Shown: piece after piece, positions 37,346 through 48,978 of the stretch | How positions within the stretch are numbered: the stretch's first letter is position 1 | Layout: every line of letters begins with the position of its first letter | NCBI GenBank assembly: GCA_954871525.1 | Contig: OX940864.1 | Location: forward strand, 15,990,001 to 16,054,000 | DNA length: 64,000 bases | Direction of reading: 5' to 3' | DNA from: Parietaria judaica | Lineage: Eukaryota; Streptophyta; Magnoliopsida; Rosales; Urticaceae | Notes under the pieces: model-generated | The model's input: the letters and a program-made list of their open reading frames with translations, nothing else | Told to the model about the DNA's origin: nothing | Database searches by the model: none | Made by a program: the position numbers and the translations under genes

Positions 37346-38012
37346 CCACACGGTTACAATTGCCGACGGATATGTATAACGCAAATAATATTGACATATA
37401 GTATTATATAATCATTGATATATCAATAATATTAAACAAAATATAGTATCATCTTCTCTTTTTAATACCAGTTTTTTTTTTTTTTTTTTTTTTTATAAAA
37501 AGAAATTAATAAATTATTAGATTTTCATGAATTTTGTCGGTTTTTAGTTACACCTTATATGTTTGCAATCTTAAGAGAGAGAATAATGCAATTGCAATTG
37601 GAATGGAATCCTATGTAAATTAAGAGGTGACATTGACAAGTGTGCCATGTGACAACAAGCGTGTGGTATTTGACCCGTATGAGTATGAATACTTAGGCAT
37701 TTATTAAATAATTAAATTCGACAATGAATTTGATAAATAAAACAAGAATCGCAAACAATACAATAGTATGGCAAAAACGTGGAAGAAGAGTCCAAAACAG
37801 AAGGTGGACAAAATTTTCCGACCAAAACTGAACAAGGCTTCTTTGGATACTATCTCTGACTAATTTTCATACTACTATACGTGTATTAATTTATTGCCAT
37901 ACCATTAAATTAAATAAATGTCTCATGAATTTTCGGCTGGAGACAACAATATCATGCACTATAATTAAAAACTATTATTTGATGCCAAAATTATAGTATA
38001 TATTTACTATCA
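37346..38012. other. AT-rich intergenic, no gene seen
   Basis: No gene. A T run of about 20 nt lies near 37472. Confidence 0.5.
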
Positions 38013-38021
38013 TTTAGAATA

Positions 38022-39013
38022 GGGTAAACTGCGACTAATGTACTCAATGTTTTATCGATTGCGGATTATGTACTCAATGTTTATTTTCGACGGCTAATGT
38101 ACCCAAACTTAATTCCGTTAGATTTTTTTTTTTGTATTTTCCATCACTTGATCGTCAGCGAGTGATTCATCCTCTATATGTACAATTGTTTTTTTTTGGC
38201 ATAACTCACTCATTTTTTGTCCAAATTTTATGCACGACCTATGGTTGGAAAGATAAGAGATAGATCTACAACTTTGGTGTTTTAAGTTTTGTAAGAAAAA
38301 GTTAAAATAAAATACGAAATTTCAATTACAACGTAAAACTGGACATTAGTGTAATGCAAAATATTTGTTTCGAGCAAATTTTAATATACTTAATGACTTT
38401 TTCTGATGAAACGTAAAACTAAAAAGTTGGAGATAAATCTTTTTGCTTTTCCGACGGTAGTTTATTTATAAATTTTGGACACAAAATGAGTGAGTTATGC
38501 CAAAAATACAAAAACTTTTTGCACATCACATCTTTTATATTTTTGGCATAACTCGCTCATTTTTTGTCCAAAATTTATAAATAAACTACCTTTGGAAAGA
38601 TAAAAGATTGATCTACAACTTTGTAGTTTTACATTTCATCATAAAAAGTCATTAAGTATATTAAAATTTGCTCGAAACAAATATTTTGCATTACACTAAT
38701 GTCTAGTTTTACGTTGTAATTGAAATTTCGTATATTTTTAATTTTTTACAAAACTTAAAACTGAAAAGTTGTAGATATATCTCTTATCTTTCCAACCATA
38801 GGCTGTGCATAAATTTTGGGCAAAAAATGAGTGAGTTATGCCAAAAATACAAAAACTGTACGTATAGAGGATGAATCACTCGTTGACGGTCAATTGACGG
38901 AAAGCACAAAAATCTAACGTAATCAAGTTTAAGTACATTAGCCATCAAAAATAAACATTGGGTACATAATCCACTGTCGATCAAACATTAGGTACATTAG
39001 CCGCAGTTTACCC
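38022..39013. mobile_element. MULE-type foldback element, near-complete hairpin
   Basis: Ends GGGTAAACTGCG / CGCAGTTTACCC are flanked by a perfect 9-bp duplication TTTAGAATA (38013-38021 and 39014-39022). The whole 992 bp is two inverted arms of about 480 bp meeting near 38520. Each arm itself contains two related copies of a block with 'ggcataactc.ctcatttttt' and 'ggaaagataa.aga', so the block occurs four times. No protein is encoded. Confidence 0.93.
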
Positions 39014-39022
39014 TTTAGAATA

Positions 39023-40542
39023 ATGCTATTTTTTTTTTCTTGGTATTTTGATGCCATAATAATATTATCCAATGTCATCTAGAATAATGCTAAATAATTA
39101 TTTTGTGTGTGTGTTTTGATCGATGCTTTAAAGATTATAATTAGTTGTTTTGAAATCTATTTAGTACAATTTCAATATTCGTCGTGGGCTTTTTACATAT
39201 GCTTGTGTGCTTAAGCTATATACCATTCATAAGTTTTGTTATCGGAAATAGTATAAAATGGTAACATGTTTATCTGATTTCTGTTTTTTTTTTTAAATTT
39301 ATTTATAAATAAAAGTATGATTTTAAGAATAGGGTAAATTGAAATGAGCAATACGATTAAAGTTTTACACGCGAGGATTCGCTATCGTAATTTTTTGTTG
39401 TGTGGTTTTATTTTTCGAAATTGATCGATTATTTTGCATAGTAGACTACAAAAATAAAAAGGAAAAGAAAAATGGAGAGTAGGCTCTATACACGAGAAAG
39501 GAAATGAGGATAGAAGGAGAGTTTGCCTCCTCGATCTAGTTTCAACGCGATTTTGGTACTACATTATTATATGTTATGATTTTATAGTGTAAATTGTGAA
39601 GTACTCTCTTCTTTCACTAATATATTTGGTGAGTTAATCCAAGCCTATAATTCTTTATATGGTGATCTTTTTTTTTATTTTTAATTTTAATTTCTACATG
39701 TCCTTGATTTATTTACAATACCTAGTCATGATTAAAGATCCCTTTCTCTATTAAATCCTAGTTCACAAAAATGATAACTGATGATTATAAAGTTGTGAAA
39801 TTAAGGAATTAAAAAGCATACAATCATGACCATTGATTATGTTAGTGGACAAACATTGATCTTAAGGCACATGTATTCTCATCCAAAGAAATAGGAATCT
39901 AATTACCTAATCCACTTTAAGCTGAGTGATTAAATGGGAATTATCTAGCATTGGACATTATTTAAAAGTTGTAAACCCATCATGTAATAATAATTAAAAG
40001 TGAAAAATAAATAAAAGAGAGAATAATATCTTCATCGTTGGTCTCCACAAAGTGACTTTCAACTTTATTTTCTTAGTGGAATAATGTATGGGATAAAGTG
40101 AATGTTGCTCACGATGAACGAAAAAAAATGATGGATATTTACTTACAACTTAGCTAAATAAGAACTTAAATAGTATGTGAAAACCGAATTCCGTGTCAAA
40201 AATTGAAATTATCGATAATAAGGTACTGAAATTTGCTTTATTTGTCCACTGTCGTTTTAATTATACATTTTGTTTTTATTATTTTTCCCAATTGTAAAAA
40301 GCCCAATTAAAGTCGTAACTATTTAATTAGTAAGCTTATTTGTTTCATTAATTGCGGAAAGATAAAAGCAGCAAATCAAATATAATTGTAAAGATTAATC
40401 CCACCAACCAGCAGCCAAATTAATTATATTATGTAGGTAAGAAGCTTAATCCCACTATATAGCTTTAAAATATCCACATAATTTATGTTCCAATCTAACA
40501 AGGTTAATCAAACGCATGATTTTCAATAAGGCTAAAAGATTT
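39023..40542. other. AT-rich intergenic, no gene seen
   Basis: No supported gene, RNA gene or paired transposon ends. Confidence 0.5.
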
Positions 40543-40804
40543 TAATTTTAAGGGTTAATTGCGGCGAAAATACTCAACATTTGGCTATATTCTCCGATAG
40601 GTACCTAACCTCAAACAATATAGGTGAAAGTGCCTAACGTCGCACTTTTGTTGCCGACCAACTAACGCCGTTAGAGACTTGCCTACGTGGCTGTTAGGCT
40701 ATCTCATATGGCCTGCCACGTGGCCAAAGGTCGGGTACTTTCGCCGCCACGTGGTATTTATTTTGTTTAAATTTTTTTTTTCTTTCCCATTCGCCCATAT
40801 GTTT

Positions 40805-41035
40805 TTTTTACATATATCAAATATAATTAAATAATTATATAAAATATGTATTTATAAAGAATATGTTTTATTTTTTTTTAAATAATCAAATCATTCCCTA
40901 AAAATTATTAGTTTTAATTTATTTGTTTTAAAAAAAAATATTTCCCGTGACACATATTTTTAATTTTTTTTGCATATGTCAAATATAATCAAATAATTTT
41001 ATAAAATATGTATTTATAAAAAAATATTTTTTATA
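40805..41035. repeat. ~165-bp tandem duplication in the left foldback arm
   Basis: A segment with 'tcaaatataat.aaataatt' and 'aaaatatgtatttataaa' occurs at about 40812 and again about 165 bp later at about 40977. The matching position of the right arm has only one copy (42420-42465). Confidence 0.7.
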
Positions 41036-41395
41036 GGAATAATTTATAATTTTTGAATACATGATATTAAATTTTTAAAACTAAATCGTTATAGTATATG
41101 ATATCATGGTCATTTTAATATTAAAAATTAAGGCATGATATGATTTTCGAAAACAAATAACATATATGAATCTAAGGCATGATTACAGTTTTTTTTTTTT
41201 TTTTTTTATCAAATGCGGTTCAAACTAAATTTAAACAGAAAGTTTGGTGATTGGTAAAAATTGTGTTTAAACTTATACCTTAATAGCGTTATTTTTTGTT
41301 TTAAAGTGAAAAAAAATATATATGCGTTTTTTACTAATACAAATTCAAAACCACATACCCAATTATTATTTAATATACACGCACATATATATATA

Positions 41396-42130
41396 TAGGG
41401 GTGAAAGCGGGCCCAGTACCCGGTTTTTTTTTTTTTTCAAACCCGGTACCTGGATCCGGATTCCGGGTTTTTTGATATTGGAACCCAGATCCGGAATTTT
41501 TTTTTTCAAAAAAACCCTAAAATCTGGATCCGGTAAAAACTGATTTTTGTATTGAAAAACCGGTTTTTAAAGCCGGATCCGGATTTCATGCAATTTCAAT
41601 TTTAAAATAAAGTTTCGCGTAATAACCCGGATTTGAACTTGAATTTATATTTTTTTTAAAAAACTTGGCATAATTATAATCAAGTTCATATATCATACTT
41701 TATCTTAAAACATCCACATTGCTACATATTAATAAACCTAATATTATCCAGTTTGCTAAACATAGTTAATCATCTTGATATACATCCGGATTGCTACACA
41801 TAGCACAAAAAAACATCCGGATTGCTATACATAGCACAAAACATGACTAATCCACTTAAAGATATAATGAGGTACTTTTTGGGTAAAAAAATTCTAAATA
41901 TATATATATATATATATATTTAATAAGTGGGTTTTAGTAACCTACTATCCGGGTTCCGGGGTTTTTATCCTCTAAATCCGGGACCCGGATCCGGTTTAAT
42001 CCGGATGCATTTTTTTTTAATAAACCGGTTCCGGTTTAACCCGGATTAATACGGTTCCGGTTTATTTAAAATGCGGTTACGGTCTGGATGCGGTTTAAAA
42101 CCCGCATTTTCGGGTTTTATTTATACCCCT
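41396..42130. mobile_element. Non-autonomous hAT-type element nested in a MULE
   Basis: Ends TAGGGGTGAAA and TTTATACCCCT are imperfect inverted repeats. Subterminal regions are packed with 'ccggatccgg', 'acccggat' and 'ccggttccgg' motifs, as in the hAT element at 7820. The interior has a short direct repeat of 'catccggattgcta(c/t)acatagcacaaaa' near 41785 and 41813. Flanks are AT repeats, so the TSD cannot be fixed. Confidence 0.72.
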
Positions 42131-42725
42131 TATTATATATATACACAATATATGTTAATTGTTTGTTCTTGTAATATTTTTTTTTACTTATTTTTACAAT
42201 ATGAAACAAAGTTTACGATACATGTGTATATTAAATCATTTTTACAATATCTATATCGTGTAATATATATGTTATATGTCTTCAAAATTATGTCATGTCT
42301 TAGCATTAGTATTAAAATGGCCATGATATCATATACAATAAAGATTTAGTTTTAAAAATTTAATATCATGTATTTAAAAATTATAAACTACTCCTATAAG
42401 AAAAACAAAAAATATTTTTTATAAATATATATTTTATAAAATTATTTGATTATATTTGACATGTGTAAAAAAAATTAAAAAATTAAAAAAAAAATACCAT
42501 GTGGCGGCGAAAGTACCCAACCTTTGTCCATGTGGCGGCTTGTGCCACGTGGCACACCAAATGAGACAACCTAACGTCCACGTAGGTAGGTTTCTAACGT
42601 CGTTAGTTGGTCGGCAACAAAAGTGCGACGTTAGGTACTTTCGCCTACATTGTTTGAGGTTGGGTACCTATCAGAGAATATAGCCAAAGGTTGGATATTT
42701 TTGCCGTAATTAACCCTAATTTTAA

Positions 42726-43147
42726 TTGTCCTTTTCAGAGTAGACAATCCCAAATAAGCGATTATAATTTATAATTATCCCATTTAACCTAACAGGTCTA
42801 TAAAAAACAATACAGCTATTCTATTCATTATATTGACTGAAATTGATTTTTTTAAATTTTTTGCAATTATTTTTGTTTTTGTTTTGTGTATTATTTTTGT
42901 AATTTGAGAAGACGTGAACATGTTAGATTCTTGTCCAATTCGCACTAATTGGCTTTGTTGGGAAGAGAAGAGCTTATTCATCTATAGCTTTTGTATTATT
43001 ATTTGTAGTAAAATATCAAGTTATTTCATAAAATCACATTATCCAAAGAAAAGAAAAGAAAAAAACATTATACATCTGGTATTATAAGTTCTAATTAGCT
43101 TGCCTCATATAAAGGAGAAGACCCTTTTGCTTTTTATAGGCCGGCTT
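42726..43147. other. AT-rich intergenic, no gene seen
   Basis: No gene or paired repeat recognised. Confidence 0.5.
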
Positions 43148-43486
43148 TAAGGCCATCTTGAATGAGACTCCAAAATAATATTTTAGTGTGATTCTTACCC
43201 CAAATTCTTCAATGAGATTTTTATAAATCCCACTATTTTGATAAAATGGAATAATGTGGCACCATATTTGACTGTTCATAACACCAAACGATATTTACTT
43301 ATTTTATTAGTAAATTTATAAAGTAAATAAATATAAAGTAAATAGATAAAGAAAATATTGATAAAATATAAAACGAATAGTATTTGATGTAATAATTAGT
43401 GTTGTGATTGGAGTAGAAAATATTTATGATATTAAAACTCCACTAAAATACTGTAATTTATGATTTTTGTGGTTGGAGTTGCCTTA
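43148..43486. mobile_element. MITE with TAAGGCnnCTCC ends
   Basis: Left end TAAGGCCATCTTGAATGAGACTCC and right end GGTTGGAGTTGCCTTA are inverted and partly matching. The segments next to them (ccaaaataatattttagtg / actccactaaaatactg) also pair. TSD is ambiguous, so superfamily is left open. Confidence 0.55.
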
Positions 43487-43499
43487 GTTAGTGAGTTGA

Positions 43500-43690
43500 G
43501 ACTTCAATAGATCCCAAGGTGGCTGCAACTGCAAGTGTAGCCGAGAGTGGCCTTTTCATCGATGGCCCGGTAGGACTTCCCAACCGTGGAAGAGAATGTG
43601 GTTCTCAAAGTTGGTGCGGCAATCTCGAAATTGGCTTTGCTTGGCCAAGTCTTAATCTGTATACCGGACTTTTCGTAAAAATACGCCTAA
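43500..43690 (-). other. GC-richer coding-like island of unknown origin
   Basis: About 190 bp near 50 percent GC in a strongly AT-rich setting. On the minus strand a frame after an AG acceptor (TATACAG near 43660) runs ~50 codons to a TGA near 43514, with codons such as ATC-GAT-GAA-AAG-GCC-ACT. Its C-terminus reads GYTCSCSHLGIY. The plus strand is open over the same stretch too. I do not recognise the product. It could be a relic last exon of a lost gene. Confidence 0.35.
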
Positions 43691-46600
43691 TAATTTAGAT
43701 TTTTTTTCTAACGTTTAATTATATATACTTACCATGAATGTCCATATTTAGTTCCTCCAAAAATTGCATTTTGAGTATGTAAGTACATAAAAGTAGTATA
43801 ATACTTTATTTCAATACTTTTTTTTTTATCGAGTGTAGCTTTTAATATAAATTATTTTAATATAAAAACAATTATAATGGTCTAAAAACTGTATTAATAA
43901 CATAAAACATAGAATAGAAACATAGAATTAATTATAATGCATATACAATTATGGAATTTTTTAGTTAGTTAACGAAATACTTATTTTGTGCAAAATTTTT
44001 TAAAAACTATCTATTACGGGTAGTTTTTAACACACACAATATGTAGTTTTTTAAAAGCTCACAAAATGGATATTTCATACATTTTTTTTCCTTTCAGTTT
44101 GCCTCTCATTTAAATGATTCTATATGATTCGATATTTTTAGCACACAATCTTTTACCATGTTCTTAATAAACCCATTTTACTTATTTTTATACAATGAAA
44201 CTAACTAATAATAAGGAAGCTATCTAGTGGCACAAACTATCATTAGTTGATTACAAAACCTAATACTCAACAAGATTGCTATCGGCTTTTCTTCAAAAAC
44301 ATGAGTATTATAATGTGTAATCATAACATCCAATAAAAAAAAAAAATATGAATTTCTAATTATTCCAATGTCACTTTAGAATATCTTTACAATTATAAAA
44401 AAAAAAATCTCATTAATAATTCAATACATTCTTTGTAATATAAATTGTTATTTTATTGCGCATAAATAATCGTTTTTTATTAAATAGACGAGACGGTGGA
44501 AGTTATGGCAAGATATTAGAAACAGACCCCAAAAAATAAAAGAAAAAGAGAGACCCCTTTTTTATGAGAAAGCAAGTCTATATATGGACTCAATTATGTA
44601 CGTATAACAATATTATATATCTAATATCCACACAAAATAATTAGAGCTTATCTTAAACACAAGATTAAGTTAGGTGAGCTTAATCTAGTCGCTAGCTACC
44701 AACCAAAAACTAGGATCGTTCGAAAGCAAACAAAGACATTAATGATGACAAGCCTATATATAAATTTGCAAATAGTAATGGAAACTATTATAAAATTGAA
44801 CACAATTAATGTTTATTTTAGTAGTAATGCTTATTATGATAGGGCAGTTTTGCAAGGCAACTTTTGAACCACACTAATATTTAAAGCTTAATTTCATAAA
44901 GAGAGTGCTCGTAATTATGCTTTGTGCATGGATTATTGAACTTTGGCCTATTCCCGACATGTCGAAGTGCATAAACATATTATATAGCATGGATATAATA
45001 GTAAGGGTGTATAATATATATTTTAATACAAGGGAATTGTTTTTACATATATTTTATATTTTTCATATAAATATAAAATATACCATTCATTTTCAAAATC
45101 AGTCGAAATCTACGATAGCTTTGTGGCGAGAAGACAATTACGTAAAGGGCGAGGAAGGGAGACGCTCGTGAGATAATGACGGTCTAAGGATTTTTGTTTA
45201 ATTAGTTTTTTTTTTTTGAATTATAAAGATCATTATCAATTAGGAAAGAAAGGGCCAGTAACATTCTCAGATCATATATTGAGAGTATATTTGGATATTT
45301 TGAAAATGAAGGGTATATTTTTTTGAAAACTAAAAATAGAGTATTAAATTAAAGAAATATTAATTTCCAACATTAATATAATATAAGCTATACTTAAGTT
45401 AGGACGTGGAGTTTTGTGAATAGTAAGGCCAAATATGAACAGTTCTACTCATTGATATGTGAGCTTCTGTTGCCTTTTACTATGTCTTTGACACTGTTGT
45501 TATGGTAAAGATTAGCACTAATTAATCTTATTTATATATGTCTACTTACGGTAATTAGCTGTCTTTCCTTCAACCTTTAGCAACGTGTTACTATTAATTA
45601 TTAATTATTCAACTCAAGGTGAAAGAAAAGTTAACACGGAAACCTAATCCACGTTAACATATCCCAACATGCACTTGATAGTTTATATTAATATTATTAT
45701 AGCTTAGTGTTAATAGCAGCATAAGTACTTAATATTCTTCTTCTTTTTTTGTTCACAGTTAAATTTTTTACTGTGTACTTTTTAATTTTTATTTTCTTCA
45801 TATTTCATCAACTTGTTAAAATCCAGCCAATACTAAAAAAGTTAAAATTTATAGAAAAAATGTGTCTAAGACATAATGACACGTTCAATAATTTGTTAAA
45901 TCAATTAAAAAAAGACAAAATTTTGGAAAAAAGTTAAATAATGAACCATAAAACTTTGGTCATTTTAAAAAATAATAATAATTGGTTTTTGTCATTAAAA
46001 AAGAGATAGTTGTAGTAAAAGTATACAAATATTGTTGATCCACTTAGGTGGCAACGTTAGAAAGTAAAAAAAATGATGGCAAAAGTATCGAAAGTCAACA
46101 AATGTGAGACAACACATTTTTTGTTGAATTCAAATGAGAGAAAATACTAGAAAGCTGGATAAACAAATAAATGTGTATTTTAGATATAATTTATTAATAC
46201 TATGTTAAAAATTATACCAATGTCCGTAAAAAAATGCACAAAAAATGTATCGCCTTTTTTTGTCGACTATGGGTACTTTTATCATTATTTTTCACTTTAA
46301 ACCATTCCTACTTTTAAGTTTAAATTGTCAAAGTACGAGTAATTTTGTCACGATTTTTTTTTACCCTTATAAATATTAAAATAGCAAGCAAAGCACTTAT
46401 GCCGCTATTAATCTTAATTATCAAATCATTATTTATGTATCATTAAATAATAAGTTATGATAACTGGCCTATATAAAGAAAAGGACAGAAAGTTTTATTC
46501 TTGAGACATGTTGTCGTTTACCACGATATTTTTATTGTATAATATATGTTTATTTGTTGCCTTTTCGTAACTTTTCTGATTAAAGGTTAGGAAAAATAGC

Positions 46601-46906
46601 ACGCGTCGAAGGGTAAGTTTTGAAAAAAGAAATTATGAAACGTGGCACTTATAGTGTTTTGTAGAAAAAAAAATAAACGCTCTTCAAGTTTGTCTTCATA
46701 CTCTTTTTGTTTTCATGCGTGTACTTTTTTACCACTAACAAATTTTACAACGACACAATTATACAACTAACTAGTTCTGTATAACTGGTAAAATAAAATT
46801 ACCGGTTTTTATTTTGGAAAACTGCTGAAAAATCGGTATTAGAATCACGGGTTCTCGATTATTTTTAGAATATTAATTTTTTTAATTATTAATGAGGTAT
46901 TAATTT
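43691..46906. other. AT-rich intergenic, no gene seen
   Basis: About 3.2 kb without a supportable gene. Sub-segments at 46010-46360 have weak foldback character (agtaaaagtat... / ...tacttttat), not enough to call an element. Confidence 0.5.
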
Positions 46907-46911
46907 ATGTA

Positions 46912-47457
46912 TGTTGGATCCCAATTCACGGATCTGCAAAGAACACGAATAACACCAAAAGAAATCGAACCAAAAATAAAGGACACAAACTTTTGGGAGA
47001 AGAAATTCTCTTGATTAATAATCGAAGGCAATACAAGAAGATAAACTCAAAATTCTAATGGACTCTACTCTATACAAAGTGTACATGCTAGGTATATTTA
47101 TAGCCTCACATAGGCGAAACCCTAGCTAACCAAATCGCACAAAATCAGGAAACTACCCTAAATAATCTCGCCGAATCTTTGACTTGATTTGCTTGCTCCT
47201 CAAGTTACGCGTCTTCCTTTCTGGGTAGAGTTTCCTTTTCCTGCCCGGACAGCTTCTCTGTCCCCGAGCTGGCCTGCTCGTCTGCCTCTGGCCGGGCTTG
47301 CCTTCTATCCGGATGTTCTGCTCGTGTTCACCCGAGCTGGGGCTGAACATGCTGTCCGTCTTCTGTTCTGGTCGGTACCCGGGCTGACTCCTCGCAAGTG
47401 TTTCTGCCCGTCCTGGGTTCTGGTCGTCATCCGGACTAAGTCAAGCTTAAGCTCACA
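46912..47457 (-). repeat. 3' LTR of the copia element
   Basis: 546 bp. A TATA-like TATAAATATA is at about 47093-47102 on the minus strand. It carries 21 bp (around 47146-47166) that are absent from the other LTR; the 21 bp are bounded by a short AATC repeat, as expected for a slippage deletion in the other copy. Confidence 0.95.
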
Positions 47458-48978
47458 TTCTCCCCCGTAAGCTTGACTTGCTTCCACTCTCTTCACTCCG
47501 AGTAGCTCTCTCATCTCTTCGAACATGACTCTCCCTAGAGCCTTAGTAAGAATGTCTGGTCGGGTGTGGGTGAGATACCTCAGGCACCCGATCACGCGTC
47601 TGTACTCCGTGGGATCCACTCTTCTCCCTTCAGCATCCTTCCCGAGCTGCAGCTTCGCCTCCATAGGGTACTTGCTCGAGTTACAGTCCGCCATCTCAAA
47701 CTGTTTAAGGATCTTCTTCACATAGGCCGACTGCTTTAGCGTAATGCAGTCCTTCTTCTGTTCCACCTCGAGACCAAGGTAGTACGAAAGTAATCCGAGG
47801 TCACTCATCTCGAATTCGGCCATCATCTGCTGCTTGAACCCATCTACGCCTCTTGCGCTGGATCCTGTGACGATCAGGTCGTCCACATACACTCCCACGA
47901 TCAGAGTTTCCTGCCCGGTACTCCTGGTGTAGACTGCCTGCTCGCTCAAGCACTTTGTGAATCCAAGATTCTTCAAGCTCTTGTCAAGGCGGATGTTCCA
48001 CGCTCTTGGTGCTTGTTTTAACCCGTATAAGGCCTTGGATAGCTTGTACACCTTCTGCTCCTTGCCCGTGACGCCGAACCCCTCTGGTTGCTTGACGTAC
48101 ACTTCTTCTTCGAGGTCACCGTTTAGGAATGCCGATTTGACATCCAGATGGTGAATTTCCCAACCTCGATGAGCTGCTAGGGCTAGGATGAGTCTGATCG
48201 TGTCCAGTCTTGCTACTGGAGCAAAGACTTCTTCAAAGTCTATGCCTTTCCTCTGCACGTAGCCTTTAGCTACCAGCCTTGCCTTGTGCTTAAGGACATT
48301 CCCCTCAGTGTCCTTCTTCAGCTTATACACCCACTTCAGGCCGATGGGATTATGACCTTTGGGCAGGTCGGTAAGCTCCCATGTCCTGTTCTTCTCAATG
48401 GACTCCATCTCCTTCTTCATTGCTTCCTGCCACTCCTGCTCGGCTGCTGCCTCCTGGTAATTGGCTGGTTCTTCTGCACACAACAAAGAAAGTTCCTCCA
48501 GGCTCATCTCCACTTCTTGAGTCTGATCGTAAACGTCTGCTAGAGGACGGAATCCTCTTGGGCCGTCTTTTATGGAGGAGTCTCCTGAACTGGACGGGCT
48601 GGTCCTGCTCGGACTTGGTGTCCTGGGTGTATCCGGGCTATTCTCTCCCGGGATGGGTTCTCTCGTCTCTGGCAAGATTGTTTCCGAGCTGGGTGTTCCG
48701 GGCTGCTCCTGCTCGGCAACATCCTGGTCGTCTTCGACAATGAACTCCACTGAGTTCTGCTCGGGTTCTCCATTCTCGTCGCGCCAATCCTACTTCATCT
48801 CCTCTTCGAACACAGCATCTCTGCTCACTTGGAGTCTGCCGCGTCGTGGATCGTAGAATCTGTGTGCCTTGCTTCCTTCTTCAACGCCAAGGTACACCAT
48901 CTTCTGACTCCTGTCATCCAACTTCTTGAGATGTGGCCCCGCAATCTTCACGTGTGCGGTGCATCCGAACACTTTCAA
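47305..48978 (-). pseudogene. Copia pol, integrase tail plus RT, RNase H deleted
   Basis: Residues before the stop at 48792-48790 (TAG) belong to the integrase C-terminal region (KVFGCTAHV, YDPRRGRLQVSRD). The same frame resumes and carries the reverse transcriptase: [48 protein letters not shown] and the catalytic YVDD near 47877-47890. After [12 protein letters not shown] the frame jumps directly to LTKALGR (junction at about 47551-47556), the segment that normally ends copia pol after RNase H. The ~200 residues of RNase H and connection region are absent. The frame has no stop before the LTR and runs through the polypurine tract into it, ending at 47305. Confidence 0.93.
47458..47466 (-). 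other. Polypurine tract
   Basis: The minus strand reads GGGGGAGAA directly upstream of the 3' LTR start TGTGAGC: the plus-strand priming site of LTR retrotransposons. Confidence 0.85.

Larger units (their letters stand above)
40552..42716. mobile_element. Long-arm MULE foldback element with nested hAT insertion
   Basis: Ends GGGTTAATTGCGGC and GCCGTAATTAACCC are flanked by a perfect 9-bp duplication TAATTTTAA (40543-40551 and 42717-42725). The left arm (40552 to ~41190) and right arm (~42225 to 42716) are inverted copies sharing 'gtacctaacctcaaacaat'-like, 'gtcgcacttttgttgccgac' and 'gatatcatgg.cattttaat' blocks. The left arm is longer because of an internal ~165-bp duplication. The centre is occupied by a separate hAT-type element (41396-42130). 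Confidence 0.92.

Noticed and set aside
46010..46375. Possible further MULE-like foldback (agtaaaagtat / tacttttat)
   Set aside because: Inverted similarity is short and no TSD or consistent ends were found.
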